Of a stretch of DNA of 25,970 bases, positions 5,972 through 14,200 are shown piece by piece; the first letter of the stretch is position 1, and each line of letters starts with the position of its first letter. Under the pieces are notes generated by a model. The model did not search any database and was not told the origin of the DNA. It was given only the letters and a program-made list of their open reading frames with translations. Origin of the DNA: JBOHNS01 sp050730835 (lineage in GTDB: Bacteria; Patescibacteriota; Saccharimonadia; Saccharimonadales; UBA4665); NCBI GenBank assembly GCA_050730835.1, contig JBOHNS010000032.1, forward strand, positions 1-25,970. The letters run 5' to 3'. The position numbers and the translations under genes were made by a program.

Positions 5972-7156
5972 CTATTTAACAATCTTGGTGACGACGCCGG
6001 CGCCGACGGTGCGGCCGCCTTCGCGAATGGCGAAGCGCAGGCCTTGATCCATGGCGATGGCGGCTTGGAGTTTGACTTTGAAGGTGACGGTGTCGCCGGG
6101 CATGACCATTTCTTTGTCAGCTGGGAGTTCGACTTCGCCGGTAACATCGGTGGTGCGGAAATAGAACTGCGGTTTGTATCCTTTGAAGAACGGCGTGTGG
6201 CGGCCGCCTTCGTCTTTGTTCAAAATGTAAACTTCGCTGTCGAATTCGGTGTGCGGCGTGATGGTGCCGGGCTTGGCCAGCACCTGGCCGCGCTCAATAT
6301 CGTCGCGCTCGACGCCGCGCAATAAGACGCCGACATTATCGCCAGCTTGGCCTTGATCCAAATTCTTTTTGAACATTTCGACACCGGTGACGACAGATTT
6401 TTTGGTGGGGTGTAGGCCGACGATTTCGATTTCTTCGTTGACTTTGACGACGCCTTGTTCGACGCGGCCGGTGGCGACAGTGCCGCGACCTTTGATGGAG
6501 AAGACGTCTTCGATGGGCATCAAAAAGGTTTTGTCCAGCTCACGCTTGGGTTCAGGAATGAAATCGTCCATGGCTGTAATTAGTTCCATGACGGCGTCTT
6601 GGTTGGCGGCGTCGCCGTCCAAAGCTTTGGTGGCGCTGCCGCGGACGATTGGGCAATTGCGGTCAAAGCCGTTTTTTTCTAGCAAATCGCGGATTTCTTC
6701 TTCGACTAGTTCGACTAATTCTGGGTCGGCTAGATCCATTTTATTTAGAAATACTAAAATTGACGGCACGCCGACTTGCTTGGCCAGCAGCACGTGTTCG
6801 CGGGTTTGCGGCATCGGGCCGTCGGCCGCCGAAACGACCAAAATAGCGCCGTCTACCTGAGCCGCGCCGGTGATCATGTTTTTGACATAGTCGGCGTGGC
6901 CGGGCATATCGACGTGAGCGTAGTGGCGGTTGCCGCTTTCGTATTCTTGGTGGCTGGTGGCGATGGTGATGCCGCGCTGTTTTTCTTCCGGGGCTTTGTC
7001 GATTTCATCGTATTTAACCGGCTGGTTGATTTTGGATGGTAATTTTTTAGCCAGCACCGCGGTGATAGCCGCGGTTAAAGTGGTTTTGCCGTGATCGACA
7101 TGGCCCATGGTACCGACATTAATATGAGGTTTGCTGCGGTCAAATTGATCTGCCAT
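5972..7156 (-). CDS. tuf: translation elongation factor Tu
   Basis: GTPase that delivers aminoacyl-tRNA to the ribosomal A site. The product is 394 residues, normal length: G1 GHVDHGKT (18-25), G2 RGITIATSH (61-69), G3 DMPGH (83-87), G4 NKMD (138-141), followed by domains 2 and 3 (GRGTVATGRVEQG; end FAIREGGRTVGAGVVTKI). The usual N-T-S/A-H-V after RGITI is A-T-S-H-Q here. A strong AGGAG site lies 11 nt before the ATG, and two tandem promoters lie upstream. It is followed closely by rpsJ. Confidence 0.98.
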   Translation of the reverse strand: MADQFDRSKPHINVGTMGHVDHGKTTLTAAITAVLAKKLPSKINQPVKYDEIDKAPEEKQRGITIATSHQEYESGNRHYAHVDMPGHADYVKNMITGAAQVDGAILVVSAADGPMPQTREHVLLAKQVGVPSILVFLNKMDLADPELVELVEEEIRDLLEKNGFDRNCPIVRGSATKALDGDAANQDAVMELITAMDDFIPEPKRELDKTFLMPIEDVFSIKGRGTVATGRVEQGVVKVNEEIEIVGLHPTKKSVVTGVEMFKKNLDQGQAGDNVGVLLRGVERDDIERGQVLAKPGTITPHTEFDSEVYILNKDEGGRHTPFFKGYKPQFYFRTTDVTGEVELPADKEMVMPGDTVTFKVKLQAAIAMDQGLRFAIREGGRTVGAGVVTKIVK

Positions 7157-7199
7157 AGTGAATAAAACTCCTAAATTATTTATAAGTTATTTTAGCATG

Positions 7200-7229
7200 A
7201 GTATAGCAAACCCACGCTAAGGTTACCAA
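7200..7229 (-). promoter_or_regulatory. tuf promoter P2 (proximal, extended -10)
   Basis: -10 TATACT (7205-7200) preceded directly by TGC, i.e. an extended -10; -35 TTGGTA (7229-7224) with an 18-nt spacer. The predicted start is near 7193, about 37 nt before the tuf ATG. Confidence 0.6.
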
Positions 7230-7232
7230 ATC

Positions 7233-7261
7233 AGTATAGATAGTTTTGATAAGTTTGTAAA
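7233..7261 (-). promoter_or_regulatory. tuf promoter P1 (distal)
   Basis: -35 TTTACA (7261-7256), 17-nt spacer, -10 TATACT (7238-7233). Both boxes match the sigma-70 consensus at 5 of 6 positions. It lies upstream of P2 with the same orientation, giving tandem promoters for the tuf-rpsJ unit. Confidence 0.65.
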
Positions 7262-7333
7262 TAGTTTCCGTTGTGAGTTGGCCTAAATCTGGTCTTCGGC
7301 TCGGTCGAGATTGGCAGGATGGATAGGCTCTAG

Positions 7334-7531
7334 CTAGGCTCTTGCGTCTGTGGTAATTTGCAGTTCGTGGCCGGTGGGGTAATAAACGCTGTGACTGCCG
7401 TCGGCATTAGGCTGGCCAGTGGTTATGCCGCCCAAATAGTAAACCCTTGCGTGCTCCGAATCTGGCGCGCCAGGGGGAATGACATTTGGTAATTGGTCGG
7501 CCGTGAAGCCTTCAGCATTTTGGCTGGTCAT
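7334..7531 (-). CDS. hypothetical protein, 65 residues, between fusA and tuf
   Basis: I do not recognise this protein. It is soluble, acidic to neutral, with no signal peptide, membrane segment or cysteine; Gly/Pro/Tyr-rich stretches such as ARVYYLGGITTG and SHSVYYPTGHELQITT suggest short beta strands. Support for reality: an AGGA ribosome-binding site 7-10 nt before the ATG and a good promoter about 35 nt upstream of the start. It is transcribed in the same direction as its neighbours. It may share a transcript with tuf, which has promoters of its own. Confidence 0.55.
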   Translation of the reverse strand: MTSQNAEGFTADQLPNVIPPGAPDSEHARVYYLGGITTGQPNADGSHSVYYPTGHELQITTDARA

Positions 7532-7564
7532 GTTTAATCCTAATTTAAACTTTTAATGACATTA

Positions 7565-7594
7565 ACTATAACATGGCCGCTTAATTTTAGTCAA
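7565..7594 (-). promoter_or_regulatory. promoter for the 65-residue gene, downstream of fusA
   Basis: -35 TTGACT (7594-7589), 18-nt spacer, -10 TATAGT (7570-7565) preceded by TGT (extended -10). The predicted start is near 7558, 27 nt before the ATG at 7531. It sits in the 86-nt gap after fusA, which has no bridging frame. Confidence 0.6.
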
Positions 7595-7617
7595 TGCGCC
7601 CGATGGCGGCTATTACG

Positions 7618-9705
7618 CTACTTGGAATTTTTGGCGACTATGGCTTCGGCGACGTTATTTGGCACGTCGGCGTAATGGTCTAGTTCCATCGATGAGCTGG
7701 CTCGGCCTTGGGTGCTGGAGCGCAAGTTCGTCGTGTAGCCGAACATTTCGCCGAGTGGCACGAAAGCGGTGATTTCTTTGATGCTGGCTGGCAAGTCTTC
7801 CATGGTTTCTATCTGACCGCGTTTGGAATTTAAATCGCCGATGACATCGCCCATGAATTGTTCGGGAGTTACGACGACAACTTTCATGACGGGTTCTAGT
7901 AGAACTGGGCTGGCTTTTTTGACGCCTGCTTGCAAGGCCATGGAGCCAGCGATTTTGAAAGCCATTTCGGATGAGTCAACGTCGTGATAGCTGCCATCAT
8001 ATAATTCGGCTTTAATATCGACAACCGGGTAGCCGGCTAGTACGCCGTTGCTCATAGCTTCTTCGATGCCTTGCTGGACTGGTTTGATGTATTCATTTGG
8101 AACTACGCCGCCTTTTATGGAGTTGATGAATTCAAAACCTTGGCCGGCTTCGTTTTGGGATAAGCGTAGCCAGACATCGCCGTATTGGCCGCGGCCGCCG
8201 GATTGGCGGATGAATTTGCCCTGGATTTCCACGGCATCTTTGCGGATAGTTTCGCGGTAGGCGACTTGCGGCTGGCCGATATTGGCTTCTACGGTAAATT
8301 CCCGCTTCATGCGGTCGACGATAATTTCCAAATGCAATTCACCCATGCCGGAAATAATCGTTTGGCCGGTTTCGTCGTCGACATGAATACGGAAAGTTGG
8401 GTCTTCTTCGGCTAGGCGCTGCAAAGCTAGCGACATTTTCTCTTGGTCGGCTTTGGTTTTTGGCTCGATAGCGATAGATACTGGCGGCTCTGGGAAGGTA
8501 ATTGACTCAAGCACGATTGGATTGTTTGGGTCGCACAATGTGTGGCCGGTGGTTGTGCCTTTTAGTCCGACTATAGCCGCGATATCGCCGGCGCCGACTT
8601 CGGGCACTTCTTCGCGTTTGTCGGCTTGCATGCGCACAATCCGGCCAACGCGCTCTTTTTCGCCAGTCGAAGAGTTTAGGACATACGAGCCAGACTGTAA
8701 TTTGCCCGAATAAACACGGAAGTAGGCTAGTTTGCCAACAAACGGGTCGGTAGCGATTTTGAACGCCAGGCCGGAAAGTGATTCTGCTTCTGATGGCTGG
8801 CGCTCAATTTCGTCGCCAGTTTTTGGATGCGTGCCCCACGCGCCGCCGCGCTCTTCTGGGCTTGGTAGCAATTCATTAACTAAGTCTAGTAATTTTTCGA
8901 CGATAACGCCGCGGCCATCGCCGGCGGTAACAGCAAAGAAGTTGCCGGACAAAATAGCGGCGCGAATGGCGTGCTTGATTTCGTCTGCGCTCAAGCCACC
9001 TTCGCCAACTTCAAAATAACGTTCTAATAATTTCTCATCTTCGGCTACAGCGTTTTCAATTAGCAGGCTACGATACTTTTTGGCCTCGTCTAACATATCG
9101 GCTGGAATTTCACCTTCAACTAATTCGTGATCAGTGAAGTCTTTGTATGTGTAAGCTTTCATGGCCACCAAATCTATGACGCCGTTGACGCTTTGCTCAA
9201 AACCAATTGGCAGATGAATTGGGAAAGCTCGTTTGTTTAAGCGAGCGTGAATACTTTCGAGTGATTTATAGAAATCGCCACCGGTTTGGTTGATTTTATT
9301 GATAAAACAAATTCGCGGCACGCCATATTTGTCGGCTTGGCGCCAAACGGTCTCGGACTGTGATTCGACACCCATTTTGCCATCGAAAACTACCACCGCG
9401 CCGTCTAATACGCGCAGCGAACGCTCGACTTCGACAGTGAAATCGATGTGGCCCGGCGTATCGATAATGTTGATTTGATGGCCCTTCCAGTAGCAAGTCA
9501 CGGCGGCCGACATAATCGTAATGCCGCGCTCTTTTTCCTGCGCCATAAAGTCGGTCGTGGTTTCGCCTTCGTGCACAGCGCCGATTTTGTGCTTCAAACC
9601 GGTGCGGTACAAAATACCCTCAGTCGTCGTAGTTTTACCGGCGTCAATATGCGCGATAATACCGATGTTACGAATTTTCCCTAGCGGGTATTTTTTGGCT
9701 GCCAT
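7618..9705 (-). CDS. fusA: translation elongation factor G
   Basis: Ribosomal translocase GTPase. The product is 695 residues from the ATG at 9705: G1 AHIDAGKTT (18-26), G2 RGITIMSAA, G3 DTPGH (82-86), then domains II-V with GHTLCDPN and GYPVVDIKAELYDGSYHDVDSSEMAF. The G4 motif, normally NKxD, reads NKIN (136-139): the base-contacting Asp is Asn (codon AAC at 9291-9289). The ATG overlaps the stop of the upstream cysteine-rich gene as ATGA; a TTG one codon earlier is the alternative. An ordinary EF-G otherwise, so probably functional. Confidence 0.96.
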   Translation of the reverse strand: MAAKKYPLGKIRNIGIIAHIDAGKTTTTEGILYRTGLKHKIGAVHEGETTTDFMAQEKERGITIMSAAVTCYWKGHQINIIDTPGHIDFTVEVERSLRVLDGAVVVFDGKMGVESQSETVWRQADKYGVPRICFINKINQTGGDFYKSLESIHARLNKRAFPIHLPIGFEQSVNGVIDLVAMKAYTYKDFTDHELVEGEIPADMLDEAKKYRSLLIENAVAEDEKLLERYFEVGEGGLSADEIKHAIRAAILSGNFFAVTAGDGRGVIVEKLLDLVNELLPSPEERGGAWGTHPKTGDEIERQPSEAESLSGLAFKIATDPFVGKLAYFRVYSGKLQSGSYVLNSSTGEKERVGRIVRMQADKREEVPEVGAGDIAAIVGLKGTTTGHTLCDPNNPIVLESITFPEPPVSIAIEPKTKADQEKMSLALQRLAEEDPTFRIHVDDETGQTIISGMGELHLEIIVDRMKREFTVEANIGQPQVAYRETIRKDAVEIQGKFIRQSGGRGQYGDVWLRLSQNEAGQGFEFINSIKGGVVPNEYIKPVQQGIEEAMSNGVLAGYPVVDIKAELYDGSYHDVDSSEMAFKIAGSMALQAGVKKASPVLLEPVMKVVVVTPEQFMGDVIGDLNSKRGQIETMEDLPASIKEITAFVPLGEMFGYTTNLRSSTQGRASSSMELDHYADVPNNVAEAIVAKNSK

Positions 9706-9998
9706 CAACGCTTACTTCTTTTATCTTGGGGACAACGCAAGTCGCCTGCAGCTGTTTGTCCTATTTGAACCTGATACCTAATCCCCAGTCGTTGAGCATT
9801 AAAGCACTGTCCTGTTGCTTTAGAATCTTCACAGCTAAATGCTTGTGCGACTAGTGCTTTTGCAATAAGTTTTATTTCTAGTTTTGCGCGCTTTAGAAAA
9901 CTAGGTTCAGCTTCGCAATATTGTTCCACGAGTTGTTGTGAAGCCGGGCAAACTTCCTGCGTTTCCGGACATAGTATTCTGTTACCATTAGGTTCCAT
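9705..9998 (-). CDS. cysteine-rich hypothetical protein, 97 residues, between rpsG and fusA
   Basis: Not recognised. It starts 5 nt after the rpsG stop with a GAGAGG ribosome-binding site 9 nt before the ATG, and its TGA overlaps the fusA ATG (ATGA), so it is built into the str operon. Six cysteines at residues 10, 17, 28, 56, 65 and 89, with C-P pairs (LCPETQEVCPAS, RCPQ), suggest metal binding or disulfides. The middle (about 33-54, FLKRAKLEIKLIAKALVAQA) is an amphipathic helix, and the tail is basic (QDKRSKR). No heptad repeat is present, unlike the other str-operon gaps. A reading frame extending upstream over rpsG is a shadow and is excluded. Confidence 0.72.
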   Translation of the reverse strand: MEPNGNRILCPETQEVCPASQQLVEQYCEAEPSFLKRAKLEIKLIAKALVAQAFSCEDSKATGQCFNAQRLGIRYQVQIGQTAAGDLRCPQDKRSKR

Positions 9999-10003
9999 AG
10001 ACG

Positions 10004-10483
10004 CTAGCCTCTCGCGAAATGGGCGAAGGCGCGGTTGGCGTCGGCCATGCGCTGGGCGTCTTCGCGTTTTTTGACGGCCGCGCCTTGACCGTTGTAGGCG
10101 TCGCTTAGTTCGAGCGCGATGCGCTGGCTCATGCTCATGCCGCTGCGGGCGCGGGCGGCGGCCACGAACCACATGACGGTTAGATGCGTTTGGCGCTGGC
10201 CTTTGACCTCGAACGGAATTTGGTAGTTGGCACCACCGACGCGGCGCGAGCGAGTTTCGACGCTGGGTTGGATATTTTTCATAGCTTGGTCGAAAACTTC
10301 TATTGGATTATCGATTTTTAATTTGTCGGCGGCTTGTTGCAGGCCGGCGTAGACTAATTTTTCGGCCAGTTGCTTTTTGCCGTCCAGCATAACGCGGTTA
10401 ATCACGCGCTGCACGGCCACGCTGCCGTACAGGCGGTCGGGCGAAATGTCGCGGACTAGTGATTTGGTGACTTTGCGCGGCAT
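10004..10483 (-). CDS. rpsG: 30S ribosomal protein S7
   Basis: Nucleates assembly of the 30S head and contacts mRNA at the exit. The product is 159 residues (family about 156): MPRKVTKSLVRDISPDRLYGS, FINxVMxDGKK-type segment RVINRVMLDGKKQLAEKLVY, ALENxxPxxEVRSRRVGGANYQVP-type segment NIQPSVETRSRRVGGANYQI, and an end with KKREDAQRMADANRAFAHF. An AAAGG site precedes the ATG, which overlaps the stop of the upstream bridge (TAATG). Confidence 0.96.
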   Translation of the reverse strand: MPRKVTKSLVRDISPDRLYGSVAVQRVINRVMLDGKKQLAEKLVYAGLQQAADKLKIDNPIEVFDQAMKNIQPSVETRSRRVGGANYQIPFEVKGQRQTHLTVMWFVAAARARSGMSMSQRIALELSDAYNGQGAAVKKREDAQRMADANRAFAHFARG

Positions 10484-10644
10484 TAGGCAAACCTTTCGGT
10501 TTTATTTAGCAGAGAGCAGGTAGCAGATGACAGAAATTTGGCAGGTAACATGTGGCAGACAATTGCTGGATGAATCCGTCTGCTACCTGATATCTGCTCA
10601 ATTTCTGCTACTTGAGACCTGATACCTGAAAAATGATTAATCAT
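10483..10644 (-). CDS. bridging ORF rpsL-rpsG, 53 codons (repeat family B)
   Basis: Fills the rpsL-rpsG gap. Its ATG overlaps the rpsL stop (TAATG at 10646-10642) and its TAA overlaps the rpsG ATG (TAATG at 10485-10481). Verified base by base. The predicted peptide runs MINHFSGIRSQVAEIEQISG, SRRIHPAIVCHMLPAKF, then LSSATCSLLNKTERFA. QVAEIEQISGSR matches QVTEIYQISGSR of the rplV-rpsC bridge. The AAAGG ribosome-binding site for rpsG overlaps the Glu-Arg codons. A longer frame upstream of 10644 is only a shadow of rpsL. Confidence 0.58.
   Translation of the reverse strand: MINHFSGIRSQVAEIEQISGSRRIHPAIVCHMLPAKFLSSATCSLLNKTERFA
10509..10628. repeat. heptad inverted-repeat element B2 (rpsL-rpsG gap)
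   Basis: Left arm 10509-10560 has GCAGGTA/GCAGATG/ACAGAAA-type heptads; right arm 10578-10628 is the degenerate complement. The inner ends pair perfectly (GCAGAC at 10555-10560 with GTCTGC at 10578-10583). Confidence 0.82.
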
Positions 10645-11057
10645 TATTTGCTGGCTTTCTTGGTGCCGTATTTGCTGCGACCCTTTTGGCGGCCAGAGAC
10701 GCCTTGGAGATCCAGGTTGCCGCGGACGATGTGGTAGCGTACGCCGGGCAAATCTTTGACGCGGCCGCCGCGGATTAGCACGGCGGCGTGTTCCTGCAAA
10801 TTGTGGCCTTCGCCGCCGATATAAGCCCAGACTTCGTGGCCATTGGTCAGGCGCACGCGGGCGACTTTGCGCAAGGCGGAGTTGGGCTTTTTCGGGGTTT
10901 TGGTGGTTACGCGGATGCACACGCCGCGCTTAAACGGCGAGGGCTTTTCATAATTTATATTATTCAAATTATTGACTACGCGCTGCAAATGCGGGGCGCC
11001 AGACTTTTTGCCTTTGACAGTACGCGGCTTGCGCACCAGCTGATTAATTGTCGGCAT
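10644..11057 (-). CDS. rpsL: 30S ribosomal protein S12
   Basis: Decoding-centre protein of the 30S subunit. The product is 137 residues beginning MPTINQLVRKPR. The conserved loops PKKPNSALRKVARVRLTNG and GGRVKDLPGVRYHIVRG are intact, with the lysines whose mutation gives streptomycin resistance in other bacteria still present. A 13-residue insert after position 14 or so matches the longer bacterial S12 form. The start at 11057 is chosen for the family N-terminus and a GGAGG site 9 nt before it. It lies one base after the stop of the upstream bridge; its TAA overlaps the next bridge. Confidence 0.96.
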   Translation of the reverse strand: MPTINQLVRKPRTVKGKKSGAPHLQRVVNNLNNINYEKPSPFKRGVCIRVTTKTPKKPNSALRKVARVRLTNGHEVWAYIGGEGHNLQEHAAVLIRGGRVKDLPGVRYHIVRGNLDLQGVSGRQKGRSKYGTKKASK

Positions 11058-11058
11058 G

Positions 11059-11232
11059 TTAAGCAGCCTCCGGCTGCAGTAGCAAGTAGCAAATAGCAAG
11101 TAGCAAGCTAAAAAATTTACTGGCTAATCGCTTAATACTAATTGCCTGCTTATTGACTCGTGACTCGTGACTGGCCTGCCCTGAGCCTGTCGAATGGGTG
11201 ACTCTTTTCAACATATTCGTACAATCTATCAT
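11059..11232 (-). CDS. bridging ORF rpoC-rpsL, 57 codons (repeat family B)
   Basis: Fills the rpoC-rpsL gap. Its ATG overlaps the rpoC TGA as ATGA; its TAA ends one base before the rpsL ATG. Verified base by base. The predicted peptide starts MIDCTNMLKRVTHSTGSGQA, continues SHESRVNKQAISIKRLASKF and ends FSLLLAICYLLLQPEAA. The LLLAICYLL segment recurs in the rplV-rpsC bridge, while the N-terminal half is unlike other bridges and contains a separate repeat (11179-11198). The GGAGG for rpsL is embedded in the Pro-Glu-Ala codons. Confidence 0.58.
   Translation of the reverse strand: MIDCTNMLKRVTHSTGSGQASHESRVNKQAISIKRLASKFFSLLLAICYLLLQPEAA
11075..11174. repeat. heptad repeats B3 (rpoC-rpsL gap)
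   Basis: 11075-11108 is a GTAGCAA/ATAGCAA heptad run; 11155-11174 is a second, unrelated heptad run (GACTCGT, GACTCGT, GACTGG). Unlike B1 and B2, there is no full complementary right arm. Confidence 0.8.
11179..11198. repeat. palindrome-like CCCTGAGCCTGTCGAATGGG element
   Basis: This sequence resembles a short intergenic repeat (core CCTGAGCCTGTCGAA) that I recall from many environmental bacterial genomes; I cannot verify copy number here. It lies inside the rpoC-rpsL bridging frame without breaking it. Confidence 0.4.
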
Positions 11233-14200
11233 GTTTCAGCTACTTCTTCAAGCTCACGCTCAATTTCATCCGGCGATTTGTAGCCGGTGCCGACTGGGAT
11301 TTTGCGGCCCAAGATAACGTTTTCTTTCAGGCCGTACAAGTGGTCGATTTTACCGCTAGTGGCGGCGCCGATGAGCACGCGCGTGGTGTCTTGGAAACTG
11401 GCGGCGCTTAGGAAGGAATCGGTCGCCAGCGAAGCTTTGGTGATGCCCAGCAGCAATTGCTTAAACTCGGCCGGACGTTTGCCCTGTTGGACTAAGGCAG
11501 CGTTAGCCCGCACAACAGCCAGTTTGCTGGCGATGTCGCCAGTGACAAACTCGCTGTCGCCCGTTTCATCGACCTGGACGCGGGAAAACATTTGCCGGAC
11601 AATAATTTCCAGGTGTTTATCGGCGATTTTTTGGCCTTGCGCCACCAGAATCAGCAAAACTTCGTTCATTATGTAGCGCTGGGCAGCTTCCACGCCGCTG
11701 AGCACCATTAATTCCTGCAAATTGATCGAGCCGTTGGTCAGGCGTTGGCCGGCGGCAACCGAATCGCCATCTTTAATTTGGACTTGTTTAAAACCGGCGA
11801 TTTGGTAGCGTACGACGCGCTGCGCGGCCGGCGTGATAATTATTGACTTTTGGCTGACGCTAGCTTTGCCGGCGATGGTCGCGCTGAGCGGCCGCTCGCC
11901 GGCTGGCTTGGCGGCGACAATATCACCGATGGCAACATCGCTGCCGTCGGCGATTTGCGGCGTGCGGCCGTCCAAGGAAAGCTTGGCCGATGGCAGGTCA
12001 TTCTCGGTAATTTGGATGATGTAATTATCGCCATCTTCCCAAACATTGGCAATGCCGGAAATTTCCGATAAGTAAGCTTGACCTTTGGGCGTGCGCACCT
12101 CAAACAATTCCTCGACACGGTTTAAGCCTTGGGCAGTTTCGTCGGCCACAACTGAGCCGGAACGGTGTTTGGAGTCCAGACTCAGCTGGGTGCCGAGTTC
12201 ACCGATACTTTGAGCAGCGATAACCCCGACAGGATGATGTGAGGTGACTAAATCACCTGTGGCCGGGTCCAGACCGTAAGATTTTTGCGACACGCCCTGA
12301 ACCGATGTGGCGCTCAAAGCGCTCAAGATTTTGACGCCGTCTAGCTTGGCGTCGTCGTCTATGGCTTTGGCAATTTCCGGTGTAATCAGCTGGCCGCGCT
12401 TAGTAAAGCCCGGCACTTGAGCGGCCGCAAAGCGACCCTCCAGGCGCGCGGCATAGTCCAGGCCGATGGCTGCGGCATCGGCGCGCAGCATGGCAAAACC
12501 TTGATCGTCGGGATCGTCATCAATGGTAAAGACGTCCTGACTAACATCGACCAAACGACGCGTCAAATAGCCAGCGTCGGCGGTTTTCAGGGCAATATCG
12601 ACCACGGCTTTGCGCGTGCCGCGGGTCGCGGTGAAATATTCTAGCGGACTTAAACCTTGGTTGTAACCAGTGGTGATCGGCAATTCGATGGCGTGGCCGC
12701 TAGTGTCGGAAAACACGCCCAGCATGCCGACGCACATTTTCAGCTGCGATATATTGCCGCGCGCACCGGAAGTTATGGAGATGGCGATTGGCGAACTTTG
12801 CCCGGTCATCTGCTCGGTTAACAAATTTTGGACTTTGGCATCGACTTTTGTCCAATTATCGACGGTTAGACGGTAGCGCTCGTCGTCGGTGATAAAACCT
12901 TGTTCATACTGCTGGCTAATGGCCGCAGCGCGCTGGTCGCCCTCGGCGATAACTTTATCCAAACCTTGGACTTCGCCAAAGTCGTCCATGCCAACGCTCA
13001 AACCGGACATCGTGGCATAATGAAAACCGAGGTTTTTGAGGTCGTCGGCGATGGCGGCCGTGCGGTCTTGCCCGTATTGTTGATAAACTTTGGCCATGAC
13101 TTTTTGCAAATGTTTTTTGGTCATGGCTTCGTCTTGGAAGGCAAAATCCTCCGGAAAAATTTCATTAAACAGCAGACGGCCAAGCGTAGTCGAGCGCACG
13201 GCGCCACGAAAGCGCACGCGCAGCGGACTTTGCAAGCTGATGCGGCCGGCGTCGTGGGCCATCAAGGCTTCGTCGAGACCGACAAAGGCACGCTCTTTTT
13301 GGTTTTGATCGGCCGGAATGTGGGTTAAATAATAACAGCCCAGCACGATGTCTTGCTCGATGTAGAGAATCGGTGTGCCATCGGACGGCTTCAATAAATT
13401 ACGATTAGAGGCCATGATGTTTTTGGCTTCATCCTGCGCGGCCTGTGATAGCGGCAAGTGGACAGCCATTTGGTCGCCGTCGAAATCGGCGTTGAAGCCC
13501 TTGCAAACCAGCGGGTGCAACTGGATGGCGCGGCCTTCGATTAAGACTGGCTGAAAAGCCTGGATGCTCAAGCGGTGCAGGCTGGGCGCGCGGTTTAATA
13601 AAACGTATTTGTCTTTGATCATTTCGTCGAGCGCGTCCCAAACGGCGGTTTCGCCGGTTTCGATCATGCGCGTGGCCGAGCGGATATTGTGGGCTTGTTC
13701 GCGGGCGATTAGTTCGCCGATGACGAAGGGTTTGAACAATTCCAGCGCCATCATTTTGGGCAAGCCGCATTGATTAATTTTGAGTTCCGGACCGGATACG
13801 ATGACGCTGCGGCCGGAATAATCGACGCGCTTGCCGAGCAAGTTTTGGCGGAAGCGACCTTGCTTGCCTTTTAACATGTCGCTTAAAGATTTTAGCCGGC
13901 GGCGCTGGCCACTGGCGGCCACGGCGCGCCCGGCGCGCGAATTATTATTGTCAATCAAGGCATCGACGGCTTCTTGCAGCATGCGCTGTTCGTTGCGGCG
14001 AATGACTTCCGGCGCGTTCAAATCGATTAATTTTTTCAGGCGGTTGTTGCGGTTGATGACGCGGCGATAGAGGTCGTTTAAATCTGATGTGGCGAAGCGG
14101 CCGCCGGTTAGTTGCACCATTGGCCTGAGATCCGGCGGAATCACCGGCAGCACCGATAGGCACAGCGAGCCCGGCTGGATGCCGGCGTTGTGCATGCCTT

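Noticed and set aside
5729..6325. 198-codon plus-strand frame opposite tuf/rpsJ, and similar plus-strand frames opposite ribosomal genes and rpoBC
   Set aside because: They mirror strongly conserved minus-strand genes, have no homology I recognise, and arise from codon bias of the real genes.
9999..10172. Upstream extension of the cysteine-rich frame over rpsG
   Set aside because: This part is Arg-rich shadow sequence of rpsG; the ATG at 9998 has its own ribosome-binding site.
10645..10920. Upstream extension of the rpsL-rpsG bridging frame over rpsL
   Set aside because: It is a shadow of rpsL; the ATG overlapping the rpsL stop is the natural start.
11229..11231. Recoding of TGA (as in Gracilibacteria or mycoplasmas)
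   Set aside because: TGA ends rpoC, rplC, rpsS, rpsC, rplV and the GNAT gene at family-typical lengths.
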